This document shows, in pieces, positions 9,233 to 18,275 of a stretch of 64,000 nt of DNA. Numbering within the stretch: the first letter of the stretch is position 1; every line of letters begins with the position of its first letter. Location of the stretch: NCBI GenBank assembly GCA_036825615.1, contig DAISXY010000001.1, positions 62,001 to 126,000 of the forward strand, in the 5' to 3' direction. The position numbers and the translations under genes are program-made. The notes under the pieces were generated by a model, which made no database searches, was not told the DNA's origin, and worked only from the letters and a program-made list of their open reading frames with translations. The stretch comes from JAICXG01 sp036825615. Its GTDB lineage: Bacteria > Verrucomicrobiota > Verrucomicrobiia > Chthoniobacterales > UBA10450.

Positions 9233-9779
9233 CGTCGCTGGCTTGGACAGTTAGCTCAGTCGTGTAGATCGAGCCGGCGGGGGTAAGCCGGCTGGATTTG
9301 AGGTGGAACTGGTGGATGGGAACCAGTCCGCCGTCAAATTCATCATGCCGGTGCAGAAGGGGAAGGATAGTTTGCGCAGAGACATCCTGGCAACGGGCCA
9401 GAGTGATGTGCGGGCGCCACGGGCGGAGGTCAGGCTCGAGGCCGGCAGCAAGCGCGGCGTCGGCCACTTTTTTGTGAAGTTGGAAAAGGATCGGATGGCC
9501 GCGGCCGACACCTACCCAAAACACCTTCGGGCGGCCGTGCGCAGGGAAGGTGCCTAATTCTTGTAATGGCAGAAAAAAGGATTTGAAGTGAATTGCTTCC
9601 AGGGCATTACGCAGACGCGTTTCGGTTTCAGCTTCGACATTTCCGAGGAATGCGAGGGTGAGATGAATCTGTTCCGGGCGCAGCCAGCGCACGCCGCGCA
9701 GATGGGGATCGATATCGGCCAAGGCACGAGCGATTGGGCCCGGCAATTCCAGACTAACGAAAAGCCGCTTCGCGCGCAC
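9216..9779 (-). CDS. thpR: RNA 2',3'-cyclic phosphodiesterase (2'-5' RNA ligase family)
   Basis: The 187-residue protein has both HxTx signatures of the 2H phosphoesterase family, IHLTLAF and PHITLAR, about 80 residues apart, plus FVSLELP at the start, as in ThpR/LigT. The family hydrolyses 2',3'-cyclic phosphates at RNA ends and can ligate tRNA halves in vitro. The length is normal. It overlaps the preceding convergent gene at its 3' end and is followed upstream by the SDR gene 9 bp away, so the SDR and thpR may be co-transcribed. Confidence 0.92.
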   Translation of the reverse strand: MRAKRLFVSLELPGPIARALADIDPHLRGVRWLRPEQIHLTLAFLGNVEAETETRLRNALEAIHFKSFFLPLQELGTFPAHGRPKVFWVGVGRGHPILFQLHKKVADAALAAGLEPDLRPWRPHITLARCQDVSAQTILPLLHRHDEFDGGLVPIHQFHLKSSRLTPAGSIYTTELTVQASDATQPR

Positions 9780-9788
9780 GCGGCCACC

Positions 9789-10799
9789 TCAGGCTTCGTT
9801 GTGACGCGTAACAGCGGATTGGCCGAGGCGGGCGAGAAAGCCGGGCACTTGTTGTTCGTCGCGCGCCTCGAAACCGGATTTTGCTTCGTCGCCTTCGCCA
9901 CCCGGAGGTCGGGGCAGAAAGCGGTTGACCAGTTTCACGACTTCACCAGTAAGACTGGGAAAGAGCGCGTTGCCCGCAATCAGCACGCGCGCCGGCAGAC
10001 CGATGATGAGTGAAGATTGTCCGCGGCGGCAGGCTTCCACGATCGAGTTGGCAGCGCGTTCGGCTTCGATCGCTGCTACCGGTAACGTCGCGGAAAGCGC
10101 AAACCAGGTGTATTCCGCGCCGTGGTTGCCTTTGAATTTTGCGTGCACGTGCGAACCGGTCCGCATCACACCGGGCGTCACGGTTGTAACCTTGATGCCG
10201 TCGCGCGCCAGCTCGGCACGGAACGCGTCCGATAGCCCGACGAGCGCAAACTTGCTCGCACTGTAAGGCGCCATATGTGGGACGGCGACCTTGCCGCCGA
10301 TCGAAGAAATGTTAACGATGCGTCCCCCACCCGCGCGCCGCATGTGCGGGATGGTTTGCTGCATGAGATTGAACGGCGCCCAGAGATGCAGGTCCATCGC
10401 CTTCTCGAAATCCTGCCGGCGCATGTTCTCGAGCGGACCGACTTCGATGATGCCGGCGTTGTTAATGAGAACATCGATCCGGCCGAAGCGATCCAGCACC
10501 GTCTCGATCGCGCCTAACGATTGAGCGCGATCAAGCAGATCGCATGGGACGGAAATGGCTTCCGCGCCGATCCCGTTCAATTCGCGGCAGGCCTCGGCCA
10601 GTTCCTCTTCATCGCGGGCGAGAAGCGCAAGCCGCGCGCCTTCCATCGCAAGCCGGCGCGCAATGCTCAGGCCAAGCCCGCGTGAACCACCGGTGATAAG
10701 GACTGATTTGCCGGTAAAAGAATATTCACTCCGGAGCAGACGCGACATCGCCCAGCCGGCCACGCCGATGCTGCCGAGGGTGAAAAGAAGGCGCTTCAT
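9789..10799 (-). CDS. Short-chain dehydrogenase/reductase, membrane-associated
   Basis: From the ATG at 10799 the protein has 336 residues, with a hydrophobic N-terminus (LLFTLGSIGVAGWAM) and a classical SDR domain: cofactor loop TGGSRGLG, NNAG, catalytic Ser in NISSIGG and YSASK for Tyr/Lys. After the SDR core comes a helical C-terminal stretch as in membrane-bound SDRs of lipid metabolism. The open frame continues to 10931, but that segment is made of a dispersed GC-rich repeat (10884-10909), so the shorter start is chosen; a G-rich run precedes it. Substrate unknown. Confidence 0.88.
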   Translation of the reverse strand: MKRLLFTLGSIGVAGWAMSRLLRSEYSFTGKSVLITGGSRGLGLSIARRLAMEGARLALLARDEEELAEACRELNGIGAEAISVPCDLLDRAQSLGAIETVLDRFGRIDVLINNAGIIEVGPLENMRRQDFEKAMDLHLWAPFNLMQQTIPHMRRAGGGRIVNISSIGGKVAVPHMAPYSASKFALVGLSDAFRAELARDGIKVTTVTPGVMRTGSHVHAKFKGNHGAEYTWFALSATLPVAAIEAERAANSIVEACRRGQSSLIIGLPARVLIAGNALFPSLTGEVVKLVNRFLPRPPGGEGDEAKSGFEARDEQQVPGFLARLGQSAVTRHNEA

Positions 10800-10883
10800 C
10801 CCCCACCCTAGCAGCAGGTGCGCCGAGCGCACGCGCGATAGCTTTGGAGCCGGCCCACCCCCGGGCCGCCGGTCCAATATCGT

Positions 10884-10909
10884 GCGGCGCGAGGGCGCGC
10901 CGGCTTCAA
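10884..10909 (+). repeat. Dispersed GC-rich repeat, copy 1 (GGCGCGAGGGCGCGCCGGCT)
   Basis: The core GGCGCGAGGGCGCGCCGGCT followed by YCAA is repeated at 29038-29061 (same strand) and 35250-35274 (opposite strand). The inner GGCGCG...CGCGCC is self-complementary. All three copies are in intergenic DNA. Confidence 0.7.
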
Positions 10910-10959
10910 CGCGCGAGTCTAAAAAATCCAAAGCTGAATGCGAACCTTTCTCCCGGTGC

Positions 10960-11030
10960 GCCGTAACGCAGCTCGTGTAGCGAGCGAGGCCGGACTTTCA
11001 AAGACGCGCGCGGAGCGCGGCAGTGAGCGC
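10960..11030 (+). repeat. Dispersed ~72-bp intergenic repeat, copy 1
   Basis: This segment runs from GCCGTAACGCAGCTCG to GCGCGGCAGTGAGCGC and is matched over its whole length, with about nine differences, by 50279-50352. Its right end (GCGGCAGTGAGNGC) also appears in the 20.9 kb and 37.2-37.4 kb repeats. It separates the SDR and MFS genes, both on the minus strand. Confidence 0.75.
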
Positions 11031-11040
11031 AGATTACATT

Positions 11041-12255
11041 CTACGCGTCAGCCTCGAGTGCGACCGGCGCTTCCACCTTGTCTTCGGCTGGTTTACGGAA
11101 ACCAAGAGCAAGGGCAAAAGCGAGAAGCAGAATCGCCGCCGCGGCGAAGAATGGCGTGCGCGCGTAGTGACTCAGGGGTTTGCCAAGGTCGAACATGAGC
11201 AGCCAGCCGCCAAGCAGCGGCCCGAGGAGACGGCCGAGTGCCGAGGCCGATTGCATCAGGCCAAGGGCGCGGCCCTGCCAGCCACGGTCGATCATTTGTG
11301 AGGCGAGACCGTTGAGCGTTGGGGTCGTTAGCCCATTCGCAATCGCGAGCGCGGCGCACACCAACAGCAACATCGGAATTGTCGGCACGAGCGGAAGCAG
11401 GGCGAGCGCGACCGCGAGCAGGAACAATCCGGTGCGGGCGAGATTGGTCTCGCCAAAAGTGCGGATGAGCCGGCCGATCAGGCCGCCTTGCAGGATGACG
11501 CTGATAATTCCGATAAACCCAAACAGATAACCGGTCTCGCGCGCGCTAAAGCCAAAATGCTTTTCCGTGAAGAGCGCGAAGAGCGTGGTCATGATCGCGA
11601 ATCCGCTGATCGTGAAAAAATAAGTAACCACGATCGTACCAAAGAGGCGGCCGTGCCCATGGCGAAAAATTTCAACCATGCGGGTGCGATCGTGCGGCTG
11701 GGAGCGGTGCTCGGCAGAAAGGCTTTCCGGCAGGATGAAATAGATCAGGACGACATTGAGCGCGGCGAGCGCGGCGGCAAAATAGAAGGGGGCGCCATAA
11801 GAGATGTGGCTCATCACTCCGCCGATCATCGGCCCAAAAGTAAACCCGAGCCCGAACGCGGCCCCGATGAGCCCCATCGCGCGCGAGCGATTCTCCGGCG
11901 TGCTGACGTCAGCGATATAGGCCTGGGCGGTTGAGATATTGCCGCCGCTCGCGCCATCGATGATTCGCGCTGCGAAGAGAAGCGGCAGCGACGAAGCCCA
12001 ACCCATGATGAGAAAGCCAATCGCGGTCCCGAACAGACTAACAATCAGGACCGGGCGGCGGCCGAACCGATCCGAAAGCCGGCCAAGAATCGGGACGAAG
12101 ATGATCTGCATGCCAGAGTAAATCCCGGTGAGCCAGCCGATTTCGTAGGGTGTGGCGTGAAAATGCTCGGCGTAAAGCGGCAGCACCGGGATGACGATCC
12201 CGAACCCAACCATGTCGATGAAAACCGTGAGGAAAATCAGGAGCAGCGGAGACAT
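11041..12255 (-). CDS. MFS transporter, drug-efflux (TetA/Bcr-like) type
   Basis: From the ATG at 12255 the protein has 404 residues and about 12 membrane spans. The first is FLTVFIDMVGFGIVIPVLPLY, whose D-x-x-G-F-G-I-V-I-P-V-L-P pattern is characteristic of tetracycline and related multidrug antiporters. The loop motif GRLSDRFGRRP and the motif RIIDGASGGNISTAQAYIADVSTPENR are also as in TetA-like proteins. A longer frame to 12315 exists, but the added 20 residues look unrelated. No regulator is adjacent; the drug or metabolite is unknown. Confidence 0.9.
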   Translation of the reverse strand: MSPLLLIFLTVFIDMVGFGIVIPVLPLYAEHFHATPYEIGWLTGIYSGMQIIFVPILGRLSDRFGRRPVLIVSLFGTAIGFLIMGWASSLPLLFAARIIDGASGGNISTAQAYIADVSTPENRSRAMGLIGAAFGLGFTFGPMIGGVMSHISYGAPFYFAAALAALNVVLIYFILPESLSAEHRSQPHDRTRMVEIFRHGHGRLFGTIVVTYFFTISGFAIMTTLFALFTEKHFGFSARETGYLFGFIGIISVILQGGLIGRLIRTFGETNLARTGLFLLAVALALLPLVPTIPMLLLVCAALAIANGLTTPTLNGLASQMIDRGWQGRALGLMQSASALGRLLGPLLGGWLLMFDLGKPLSHYARTPFFAAAAILLLAFALALGFRKPAEDKVEAPVALEADA

Positions 12256-12427
12256 CGGAAAGTGAGAAGTAAGAAGATGAAGGCAGAAACGCAACCTTCG
12301 CCGCGTCGCGCTCATGCTGAGGCGAAGCGAAGCGCATGCCAGGTCGAGCGCGTTTCGCCCGCGAGCTAAAGCCTAAGTCAGCAATGAAAAGGGCGCGGCG
12401 GGGTTGAACGGCGCACTGTGGCGTGAC

Positions 12428-12455
12428 GGGATCCTTCGACTTCGCTCAGGATGAC
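12428..12455. repeat. 28-bp palindromic repeat, copy 2
   Basis: This copy of the GGGATCC-type palindrome is identical over 28 bp to 12625-12652 and close to 3403-3430. Together with copy 3 it flanks the decayed lepA 3' end, which suggests that the repeat was carried along in the duplication. Confidence 0.8.
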
Positions 12456-12465
12456 AGCACTATTG

Positions 12466-12590
12466 TCACTGCGACGATTTCAGCACTTCGATGAAAGGTT
12501 CCTGGGGGATGTTGATTTTGCCGATGCTTCCTGCTCGCGAACGCTTTCGGAGTTCATCCGCTTTTTGCCTTCTTTTTGTTTCTCCAGCAG
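12466..12590 (-). pseudogene. Decayed second copy of the lepA 3' end
   Basis: The minus strand here repeats the last about 35 codons of lepA: fragments of LEKQKEGKKRM, then IGKINIPQE-FIEVLKSSQ and a stop codon. Against the live copy at 12664-12770 it has several substitutions and an insertion of about 25 bp in the middle, so it no longer reads through. The adjacent 28-bp palindrome is duplicated too. It is best seen as a tandem duplication of the lepA tail that is now degrading. Confidence 0.75.
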
Positions 12591-12624
12591 GGTGAATCGC
12601 TGAGGACTCCCAGCGTTGCGTGAC

Positions 12625-12652
12625 GGGATCCTTCGACTTCGCTCAGGATGAC
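12625..12652. repeat. 28-bp palindromic repeat, copy 3
   Basis: Identical over 28 bp to 12428-12455, and 11 bp beyond the lepA stop codon. It could act as a hairpin at the end of the lepA transcript. Confidence 0.8.
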
Positions 12653-12663
12653 AGCGCGATTGT

Positions 12664-14463
12664 TTATTGCGACGATTTCAGCACTTCGATGAAAGCTTCC
12701 TGGGGGATGTTGATTTTGCCGATGCTCTTCATCCGCTTTTTGCCTTCCTTCTGCTTCTCGAGCAGCTTGCGTTTGCGAGTAATATCGCCGCCGTAGCATT
12801 TGGCGGTTACGTTTTTGCGTAGCGCCGAGACGCTTTCCCGCGCGATGATTTTTCCGCCGATCGCCGCCTGGATCACCACTTGGTAGAGCTGGCGCGGGAT
12901 CACTTCTTTTAGTTTCGCGGCCAGTTGTCGGCCGCGTGCTTCGGCCCGGTCGCGGTGCACAATGGTGGAGAAGGCATCGACCGGCTCGCCGTTCACGAGC
13001 AAATCGAGCTTCACCAATTTCGCTGCGCGATGGCCGGCATGCTCGTAATCCATCGAGCCATAGCCGCGGGTGATCGACTTTATCTTGTCGTTGAAGTCGA
13101 CCAGGATCTCATTCAGCGGCAGCTCGCAATGCAACATCACCCGGCGCGTATCGAGTGACTCGGTGTGTTCCATCGTGCCGCGCTTTTCCAAAATGAGCTG
13201 GAGGAGGTCGCCGATGTTCTCGTTAGGGCAAAGGACATACGCCTTCACGATCGGCTCACGGATTTCTTCGATCAGGCTCGGGTCGGGCAGGTGCGCCGGG
13301 TTATCGACGAGAATGGTTTCGCCGCGCGTCGTCACGACTTCGTAAACCACGCTCGGCGAGGTCGCGATGATATCCATGTCGTACTCGCGCCGGAGCCGTT
13401 CCTGGATGATCTCCATGTGGAGCAGCCCGAGAAACCCGCAGCGAAAGCCGAACCCGAGCGCGACCGAGCTTTCCGGTTGATAAACGAAGGCGGAGTCATT
13501 CAATCGCAGCTTTCCGATCGCGGTCTTGAGATGCTCGAAGTCTGCCGTGTTAATTGGATAAATCCCGCTGAAGACCATCGGATGAATCTCCTGGAACCCG
13601 GGGAGCGGCTCCTTCGCCGGATGGCGTTGCTCGGTGATGGTGTCGCCGATTTTGATCTCGGCCGTCGTCTTCATGTTCGCGATCACGTAGCCGACATCGC
13701 CGACGTTGAGCACCGGTTGCGGATACATCTTCGGGGTGAAAATGCCGACCTCTTTCACCTCGTAACGTGAGTCGGCGCTCATGAGCTTGATCGGCTCGTC
13801 CGGTTCGAGCTTGCCCGAGAACACGCGCACGTACGCGACCACGCCGCGATAAATGTCGAAAACCGAATCGAAGACGAGCGCGCGCAGGACGTCGTCCTTT
13901 GGTTGCGTCGGCGCGGGGATGCGCCGCACGATCGCCTCCAGGATCTGATCGATCCCAATGCCCACCTTCGCGCTCGCCTCGATCGCTTCCTCGGCCGGAA
14001 TCGCAAGGATGTCTTCGAGTTGCCGTTTCACCGCCGGGATATCGGCATTCGGCAGGTCGATCTTGTTAATCACGGGCACGATCGTCAGCCCCTGCTTGTG
14101 GGCGAGGTGGACATTCGCGACCGTCTGCGCTTCCACTCCCTGCGCCGCGTCCACGATCAGGAGCGCGCCTTCGCACGCCGCGAGCGAGCGCGAGACTTCG
14201 TAGGAAAAGTCAACGTGTCCCGGCGTGTCGAGCAGGTTAAGCCGATAGGTTCGCCCATCCTGCGCGTCGTATTTCATCGTCACTGGATGCGCCTTGATCG
14301 TGATCCCGCGCTCGCGTTCCAAATCCATAGAATCGAGGAGCTGGTCCTGTTTCTCGCGCTCGTGGATCGTGCCTGTGCGTTCAAGCAATCGATCCGACAA
14401 CGTGGTTTTGCCGTGATCGATGTGCGCGATGATGCAGAAATTGCGGGTCAGCTCGATCGCCAT
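12664..14463 (-). CDS. lepA: Elongation factor 4 (LepA), translational GTPase
   Basis: The 599-residue protein has the LepA length and domain order. The G1 motif is AHIDHGKTT, G2 lies in RERGITIKAHPV, G3 is DTPGH, G4 is NKIDLP, followed by EF-G-like domains II, III and V and the LepA-specific C-terminal domain ending KRMKSIGKINIPQEAF. LepA is a ribosome-associated GTPase that can back-translocate stalled ribosomes and affects ribosome assembly. It is monocistronic here. Its 3' end has a decayed duplicate immediately downstream. Confidence 0.98.
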   Translation of the reverse strand: MAIELTRNFCIIAHIDHGKTTLSDRLLERTGTIHEREKQDQLLDSMDLERERGITIKAHPVTMKYDAQDGRTYRLNLLDTPGHVDFSYEVSRSLAACEGALLIVDAAQGVEAQTVANVHLAHKQGLTIVPVINKIDLPNADIPAVKRQLEDILAIPAEEAIEASAKVGIGIDQILEAIVRRIPAPTQPKDDVLRALVFDSVFDIYRGVVAYVRVFSGKLEPDEPIKLMSADSRYEVKEVGIFTPKMYPQPVLNVGDVGYVIANMKTTAEIKIGDTITEQRHPAKEPLPGFQEIHPMVFSGIYPINTADFEHLKTAIGKLRLNDSAFVYQPESSVALGFGFRCGFLGLLHMEIIQERLRREYDMDIIATSPSVVYEVVTTRGETILVDNPAHLPDPSLIEEIREPIVKAYVLCPNENIGDLLQLILEKRGTMEHTESLDTRRVMLHCELPLNEILVDFNDKIKSITRGYGSMDYEHAGHRAAKLVKLDLLVNGEPVDAFSTIVHRDRAEARGRQLAAKLKEVIPRQLYQVVIQAAIGGKIIARESVSALRKNVTAKCYGGDITRKRKLLEKQKEGKKRMKSIGKINIPQEAFIEVLKSSQ

Positions 14464-14989
14464 TCGGGAGCCGCACTATGCGGGTGCGCCGCGGGATGGT
14501 CAATCGAGCCGCCGCGGCGAGCAGCAGATGAATGACATCAAGATCCGTATCTTAGCCCGTCATGACCGTTATCGTCCCGAGTTAGTTTACTTTTAGTTGG
14601 TACCTCGCGAGCGCCCGGCGGCCTCCGACGGGCGTTTCGTTTCCAGGCCCTTAAGCGCTTCGTAGTGTGCCAGGAGCCGCCACCGGATTCGCTACGCGTG
14701 GTACCCAGGAGGGTGGCTCGACAGCCTATCGAGATAAACAGGCCAGCGGTCCGCGCTACCTGGCTCTGCACAGTTATTCCGGACGGTGGCTTTATTCTAA
14801 GGTCGTTACAAAGATTCGACATTTCTGAATTGACAGCGCGTCAGTCTCGACCGCACGATCGCAAATTCCGTAGCTCCGCTTGGTAATTCCGACCCGATTC
14901 ATGGGGTGGATCGAGCTGGCTTGGTCGAGCGAGGCTTTGCAAAAATCGGAGGGGATGAAGCCAAATAACCGGAAGGCAAAATCACTCCC
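14464..14989. other. Intergenic region with no convincing gene
   Basis: This 526-bp gap lies between the divergent lepA and PEP-CTERM-like genes. Open frames inside it have no coding look. A hairpin CGCCCG...CGGGCG at 14612-14634 is followed by a T-rich stretch; no gene reads into it on the plus strand, so I do not call it a terminator. It probably holds both promoters and untranslated leaders. Confidence 0.5.
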
Positions 14990-15754
14990 ATGAAAGCAAA
15001 CTCTGTTTCTCGAGTCAGCTCAAAAGTCTCGCGCGGCCGAGCGCGCGCCTCAATCGCAAGCACCCGCTGGGTTCGATACGCGGCCGCGAGTTCGGCGACC
15101 TTGCTCATCGGCAGTCAGGTGGCAGAGGCTGCCATTCATTATTCGGGCCGGGTGGATGTGGAATTCCCTCCGCATAAGACTAAGAGCAAGCAGTTCCCCT
15201 TGGATCAGCCCGGCGATTTCTTTGGCTTAACCCATGACGCTGACTTCGATGGCCGCGCAACGTTCGAAGATAAAGCGGCCTGTTCGGCCGGGTTTAGGGG
15301 ACTTAGTGTGCAGGGTGTAGGAGTCTACCTTGTCTCAAAATTAAGCTTCGGCCAGAACATATCCGAGGGTGATTTCATATCGGAGCCTCTCCGCTTTCCC
15401 CCGGCACTATTGGCGAGCGTTTCTTAGGGCTTGTGGGGCGATCGGGGTGTGGGCTTTATCGGTTTCAAATTCAACAATGGCGCGGGCGTTCAATATGGAT
15501 GGGCGCGGATCGTAATGGAGGGGAAAAAGGCCAAAAATGGCTTCAAGGTGCTGGATTACGCATATGGCGATCCCGGTGAACCTGTCTGGGCCGGCCAGAA
15601 CGCCAGTGATCAACAACCATCCGATCAGGTGATTACCCGTGACACCTCCAAGGGTTCTGAGAGTGAAGCGGTGCCCAAAGGTGGTTCGCTTGCTTGGCTT
15701 GCAGTCGGCGCCGCCGGCTTGCTCGCCTGGCGCAAGAGTCGGCGCGCGGCCTAA
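14990..15754 (+). pseudogene. Broken PEP-CTERM-type surface protein gene
   Basis: The N-terminal part (14990-15427) has a Ser/Arg-rich lead and signal-like segment YAAASSATLLIGSQVAEA. The C-terminal part (15431-15754), in the same frame, has VGFIGFKFNNG and YGWARI and ends in a sorting tail VPKGGSLAWLAVGAAGLLAW plus RKSRR. A TAG at 15425-15427 separates them. Just around that stop a different frame reads SPGTIGERFLGL, which fits the flanking protein better, so two compensating single-base indels (one near the C run at 15390, one near the G run at 15434) are more likely than a simple nonsense change. It is either a real pseudogene or a sequencing error at homopolymers. Intact, it would be an exosortase substrate. 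Confidence 0.6.
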
Positions 15755-15799
15755 GGAGCCCGTCTCCCAGTCTAAGGTGGATGCCTGTTCCCGCAGCGA

Positions 15800-16675
15800 C
15801 TAGGGGCTGGGATATTGCGTAACGAACATGCGCTGTGCGACGCCGATCATCCCAATCTGGTTCAAGTCCTCATCGTAGATCCGGGGCGTTTCCGTCCGGC
15901 TTCCGACGAGCAGGGTATCGGCGCTGGAGCGGAAGAGATCGTCGCCATAAGTATAGGTGACGCTCTTTTCGAACTGACCGGTCGAAGCATTGATCCGCAT
16001 GAGTTGGAAGTAGAAGTCGCTGTAACCAAGCTGGGTAACGAAGAGTTTGTCGGTCGCAGGATCGTACTCGATGCCGCGGATATCGGTAAAGGAAGGGCCG
16101 CCGGAGAGGTTAATGTGGCGGACCACTCTGCCTTCGGCGGTAATTTCGTCGATGGCATAGGCGGATGCGACGAAGAGATTGCCGCTCGGCAAGACCTTTG
16201 CGTCGAAGACCTGATTGTTTGTGTAGATCGAGCGGCCGGAGTTTGGCTTGCCAATCTTGAAGCGGATAAGCTCGTTCTGGCCGGCGACATAGAGGAAGCG
16301 GCTGTCGACCGCGATCTTGCCGAAGCTAAGATTGCCGCCGACGTAGACCCGGTAGCGATACTTCTGCTGCACCGCGCCGCTGCTATCCAAGGCATAGACA
16401 ACGAAACCCGAACCCCGGACCATCGTGAGATAGAAGAGATTGTCGGGCCCGACGGCAATCCCGCGAATCTCGCTCCCCATGCTCGGGGGCACAGTCAGGG
16501 AGTCGAGAAAATTCCCGGCTTCGTCGTATTCTAAGATGTCGAGTGAGAAATAATTTGTGCTGTAAATGTGACCCGGGGCAAAGCTGAAAGCGGCCGCGGT
16601 TCTGCCGAGGCAAAGGCAAAGGGCGAAAAGAAGGATGGCAATAAGATGGCTGCTGAGACGTGTTTTCTTACTCAT
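15800..16675 (-). CDS. Secreted beta-propeller-like protein of unknown function
   Basis: The 291-residue protein has a signal peptide (LIAILLFALCLCLGRTAAAF). The mature part has repeated segments of about 40 residues with G-x-L-F-Y/Y-V/hydrophobic patterns (EIRGIAVGPDNLFYLTMV, GKIAVDSRFLYVAG, DAKVLPSGNLFVASAYAIDEI, IRGIEYDPATDKLFVTQ), as in NHL or SMP-30-like propellers. No catalytic residues are recognisable. It is convergent with the broken PEP-CTERM gene, 45 bp away. Similar proteins are usually hypothetical. Confidence 0.75.
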   Translation of the reverse strand: MSKKTRLSSHLIAILLFALCLCLGRTAAAFSFAPGHIYSTNYFSLDILEYDEAGNFLDSLTVPPSMGSEIRGIAVGPDNLFYLTMVRGSGFVVYALDSSGAVQQKYRYRVYVGGNLSFGKIAVDSRFLYVAGQNELIRFKIGKPNSGRSIYTNNQVFDAKVLPSGNLFVASAYAIDEITAEGRVVRHINLSGGPSFTDIRGIEYDPATDKLFVTQLGYSDFYFQLMRINASTGQFEKSVTYTYGDDLFRSSADTLLVGSRTETPRIYDEDLNQIGMIGVAQRMFVTQYPSP

Positions 16676-16937
16676 GGATAAGGTGTGGTTGAGGTGACCC
16701 CAGGTCGCCGAGGCGTAGTCTGTCTGCGGGCTTGGGAAGTGCCAGACGCGAAGCGCTGGCTGACTGAGCCTGGAACCCCGGTTCGAACATGGCGGGTTCT
16801 GCTCTTCTCAGAAACGGCCCGCGCTGACAAGAAAAAATGCCTGCACTGGCGCCTTCCCCGGTCGCGGAGCTTCCAGGCTTTGCTCCGGCCGTCCTGCTTT
16901 GCCGGCTGCGACGCCGCCCCCGGCTGCAGGACTCGGT

Positions 16938-17609
16938 TCACCGGCGGAGGAAGAACTCGGCCAGCGCGAGATCGGCGGGATAGGTGATCTTGAAGTTAGC
17001 CGACTCGTTAGGCACGAGCATCACGGTCCCGCCGATCTTCTCCACCGCTGAAATTTCGTCGCTCACTTCGAGGTTGTTCTCCGCGATGAAACAGAACCCT
17101 CGCTCCAGAACTTCGCGCCGGAAGATCTGCGGCGTTTCGACCGCGAAAAGGTTGCTGCGGTCAACCCCGCCGATAACATGTCGGCGATCGTCCACGCGCT
17201 TGAGCGTGTCGATGACCGGGGCGCCGCTCGCCGCGCCGCCATGGGTCCGGGCTGCCTGAAAAATGCGCTCGATCAATTCCGGCCTGACGAGGGCGCGAGC
17301 GGCGTCGTGGACCGCGACATAATCGCAAGCGTCCTCAACCGCAGCCAGGCCGCAGCCGACCGAATCCTGCCGCCGGGCGCCCCCGGGAACGATGGCGCTG
17401 ACTTTCCGAACGCCGTAAGCCGAGACGAGGTCTTGGAGATCGGTCAACCGTTCCGCGTGGCCGACAAGGATGAGGCGCTCGACCGATTGGGTCTCTTCAA
17501 AGGCTCGGAGGGTGTGAGCGAGAACCGGCTGACCTGCAATTGGAGCGAAGAGTTTGTCGAAACCCATCCGCCGGCTGCTTCCCCCGGCGACGATGATGGC
17601 GGTGAGCAT
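16938..17609 (-). CDS. ispD: 2-C-methyl-D-erythritol 4-phosphate cytidylyltransferase
   Basis: The 223-residue enzyme has the nucleotidyltransferase loop AAG-like IIVAGGSSRRMGFDK, the PGGARRQDSV segment, VAVHDAARALV (Asp for Mg2+ and Arg), and T-P-Q (VETPQIFRRE), all typical of IspD. It makes CDP-ME from MEP and CTP in the non-mevalonate isoprenoid pathway. The length is standard and it is not fused to IspF. The next minus-strand gene upstream (YqeY-like) is 105 bp away. Confidence 0.95.
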   Translation of the reverse strand: MLTAIIVAGGSSRRMGFDKLFAPIAGQPVLAHTLRAFEETQSVERLILVGHAERLTDLQDLVSAYGVRKVSAIVPGGARRQDSVGCGLAAVEDACDYVAVHDAARALVRPELIERIFQAARTHGGAASGAPVIDTLKRVDDRRHVIGGVDRSNLFAVETPQIFRREVLERGFCFIAENNLEVSDEISAVEKIGGTVMLVPNESANFKITYPADLALAEFFLRR

Positions 17610-17714
17610 GGGTTAGATGGTCAAGTGTGAAGCGTGGATCGAGAATCGAGGACCCTCAGCGGCGCGCTCCTTCAATATTTCACAATTGAGGGATCACGAT
17701 TCACCAATCGCGAT

Positions 17715-18170
17715 TTACCCTTCAAGCTGCCGCTGCACTTCCTGGCTGAGAGTGCGTCCATCGGCGCGACCGGCAACCTTCGGCCCGAGCGCTTTCATTA
17801 CCGCGCCCATTTGTGCTTTCGAAGTCGCCCCGACCTCGGCGATGGTTTGCCTGACGATCTCCGCCAGTGCCTCCGCGCTCATCGCGGCGGGCAGATAGTG
17901 TTCCAGAATCGTAATCTCGGCTTTCTCCTTCGCCGCCAGTTCGGGCCGCCCACCCTTCTCGAAACTCTCGACCGAATCCTGCCGCTGCTTCACCTGCTTG
18001 CGCACGACCTGGATCGCTTCGGCTTCGTCGAGCTGGGCGGTCGCGCCGCCTTTCTCGATCGCGGCGTTTTTCATCGCCGATTTCAGCATGCGCAACACAC
18101 CGAGCTTCTCCGCCTCTCGCGCACGCATCGCTTCCTTCAGGTCGGCATCAATTCGCTCCGGCAATGTCAT
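17715..18170 (-). CDS. GatB/YqeY domain protein
   Basis: The 151-residue helical protein has the YqeY pattern: IDADLKEAMRAREAEKLGVLRMLKSA, KQVKQRQDSVESFEKGGRPELAAKE, EITILEHYLPAAMS and the tail GAVMKALGPKVAGRADGRTLSQ. YqeY is related to the tRNA-binding tail domain of GatB (Asp/Glu-tRNA amidotransferase); its exact role is unclear. The length is normal. Confidence 0.93.
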   Translation of the reverse strand: MTLPERIDADLKEAMRAREAEKLGVLRMLKSAMKNAAIEKGGATAQLDEAEAIQVVRKQVKQRQDSVESFEKGGRPELAAKEKAEITILEHYLPAAMSAEALAEIVRQTIAEVGATSKAQMGAVMKALGPKVAGRADGRTLSQEVQRQLEG

Positions 18171-18275
18171 TGGCGCAGATTACACCGGGCGCTGCCGGCG
18201 TCCAGCCTTCGGCCTAACGAATCGTCGTCGGCGGCGCGGCGTGAATGCCTGGCGCAACAATGCTACAGTTGCTTC

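Noticed and set aside
10800..10931. N-terminal extension of the SDR gene
   Set aside because: The added 44 residues are encoded by a dispersed repeat also found in non-coding DNA at 29038 and 35250.
14612..14634. A GC-rich hairpin followed by T-rich DNA that looks like a terminator
   Set aside because: No plus-strand gene reads into it, and the opposite strand has no T-run after it.
16775..16800. A GGTTCGAA-like T-arm word suggesting a tRNA
   Set aside because: No acceptor or anticodon stem can be built around it.
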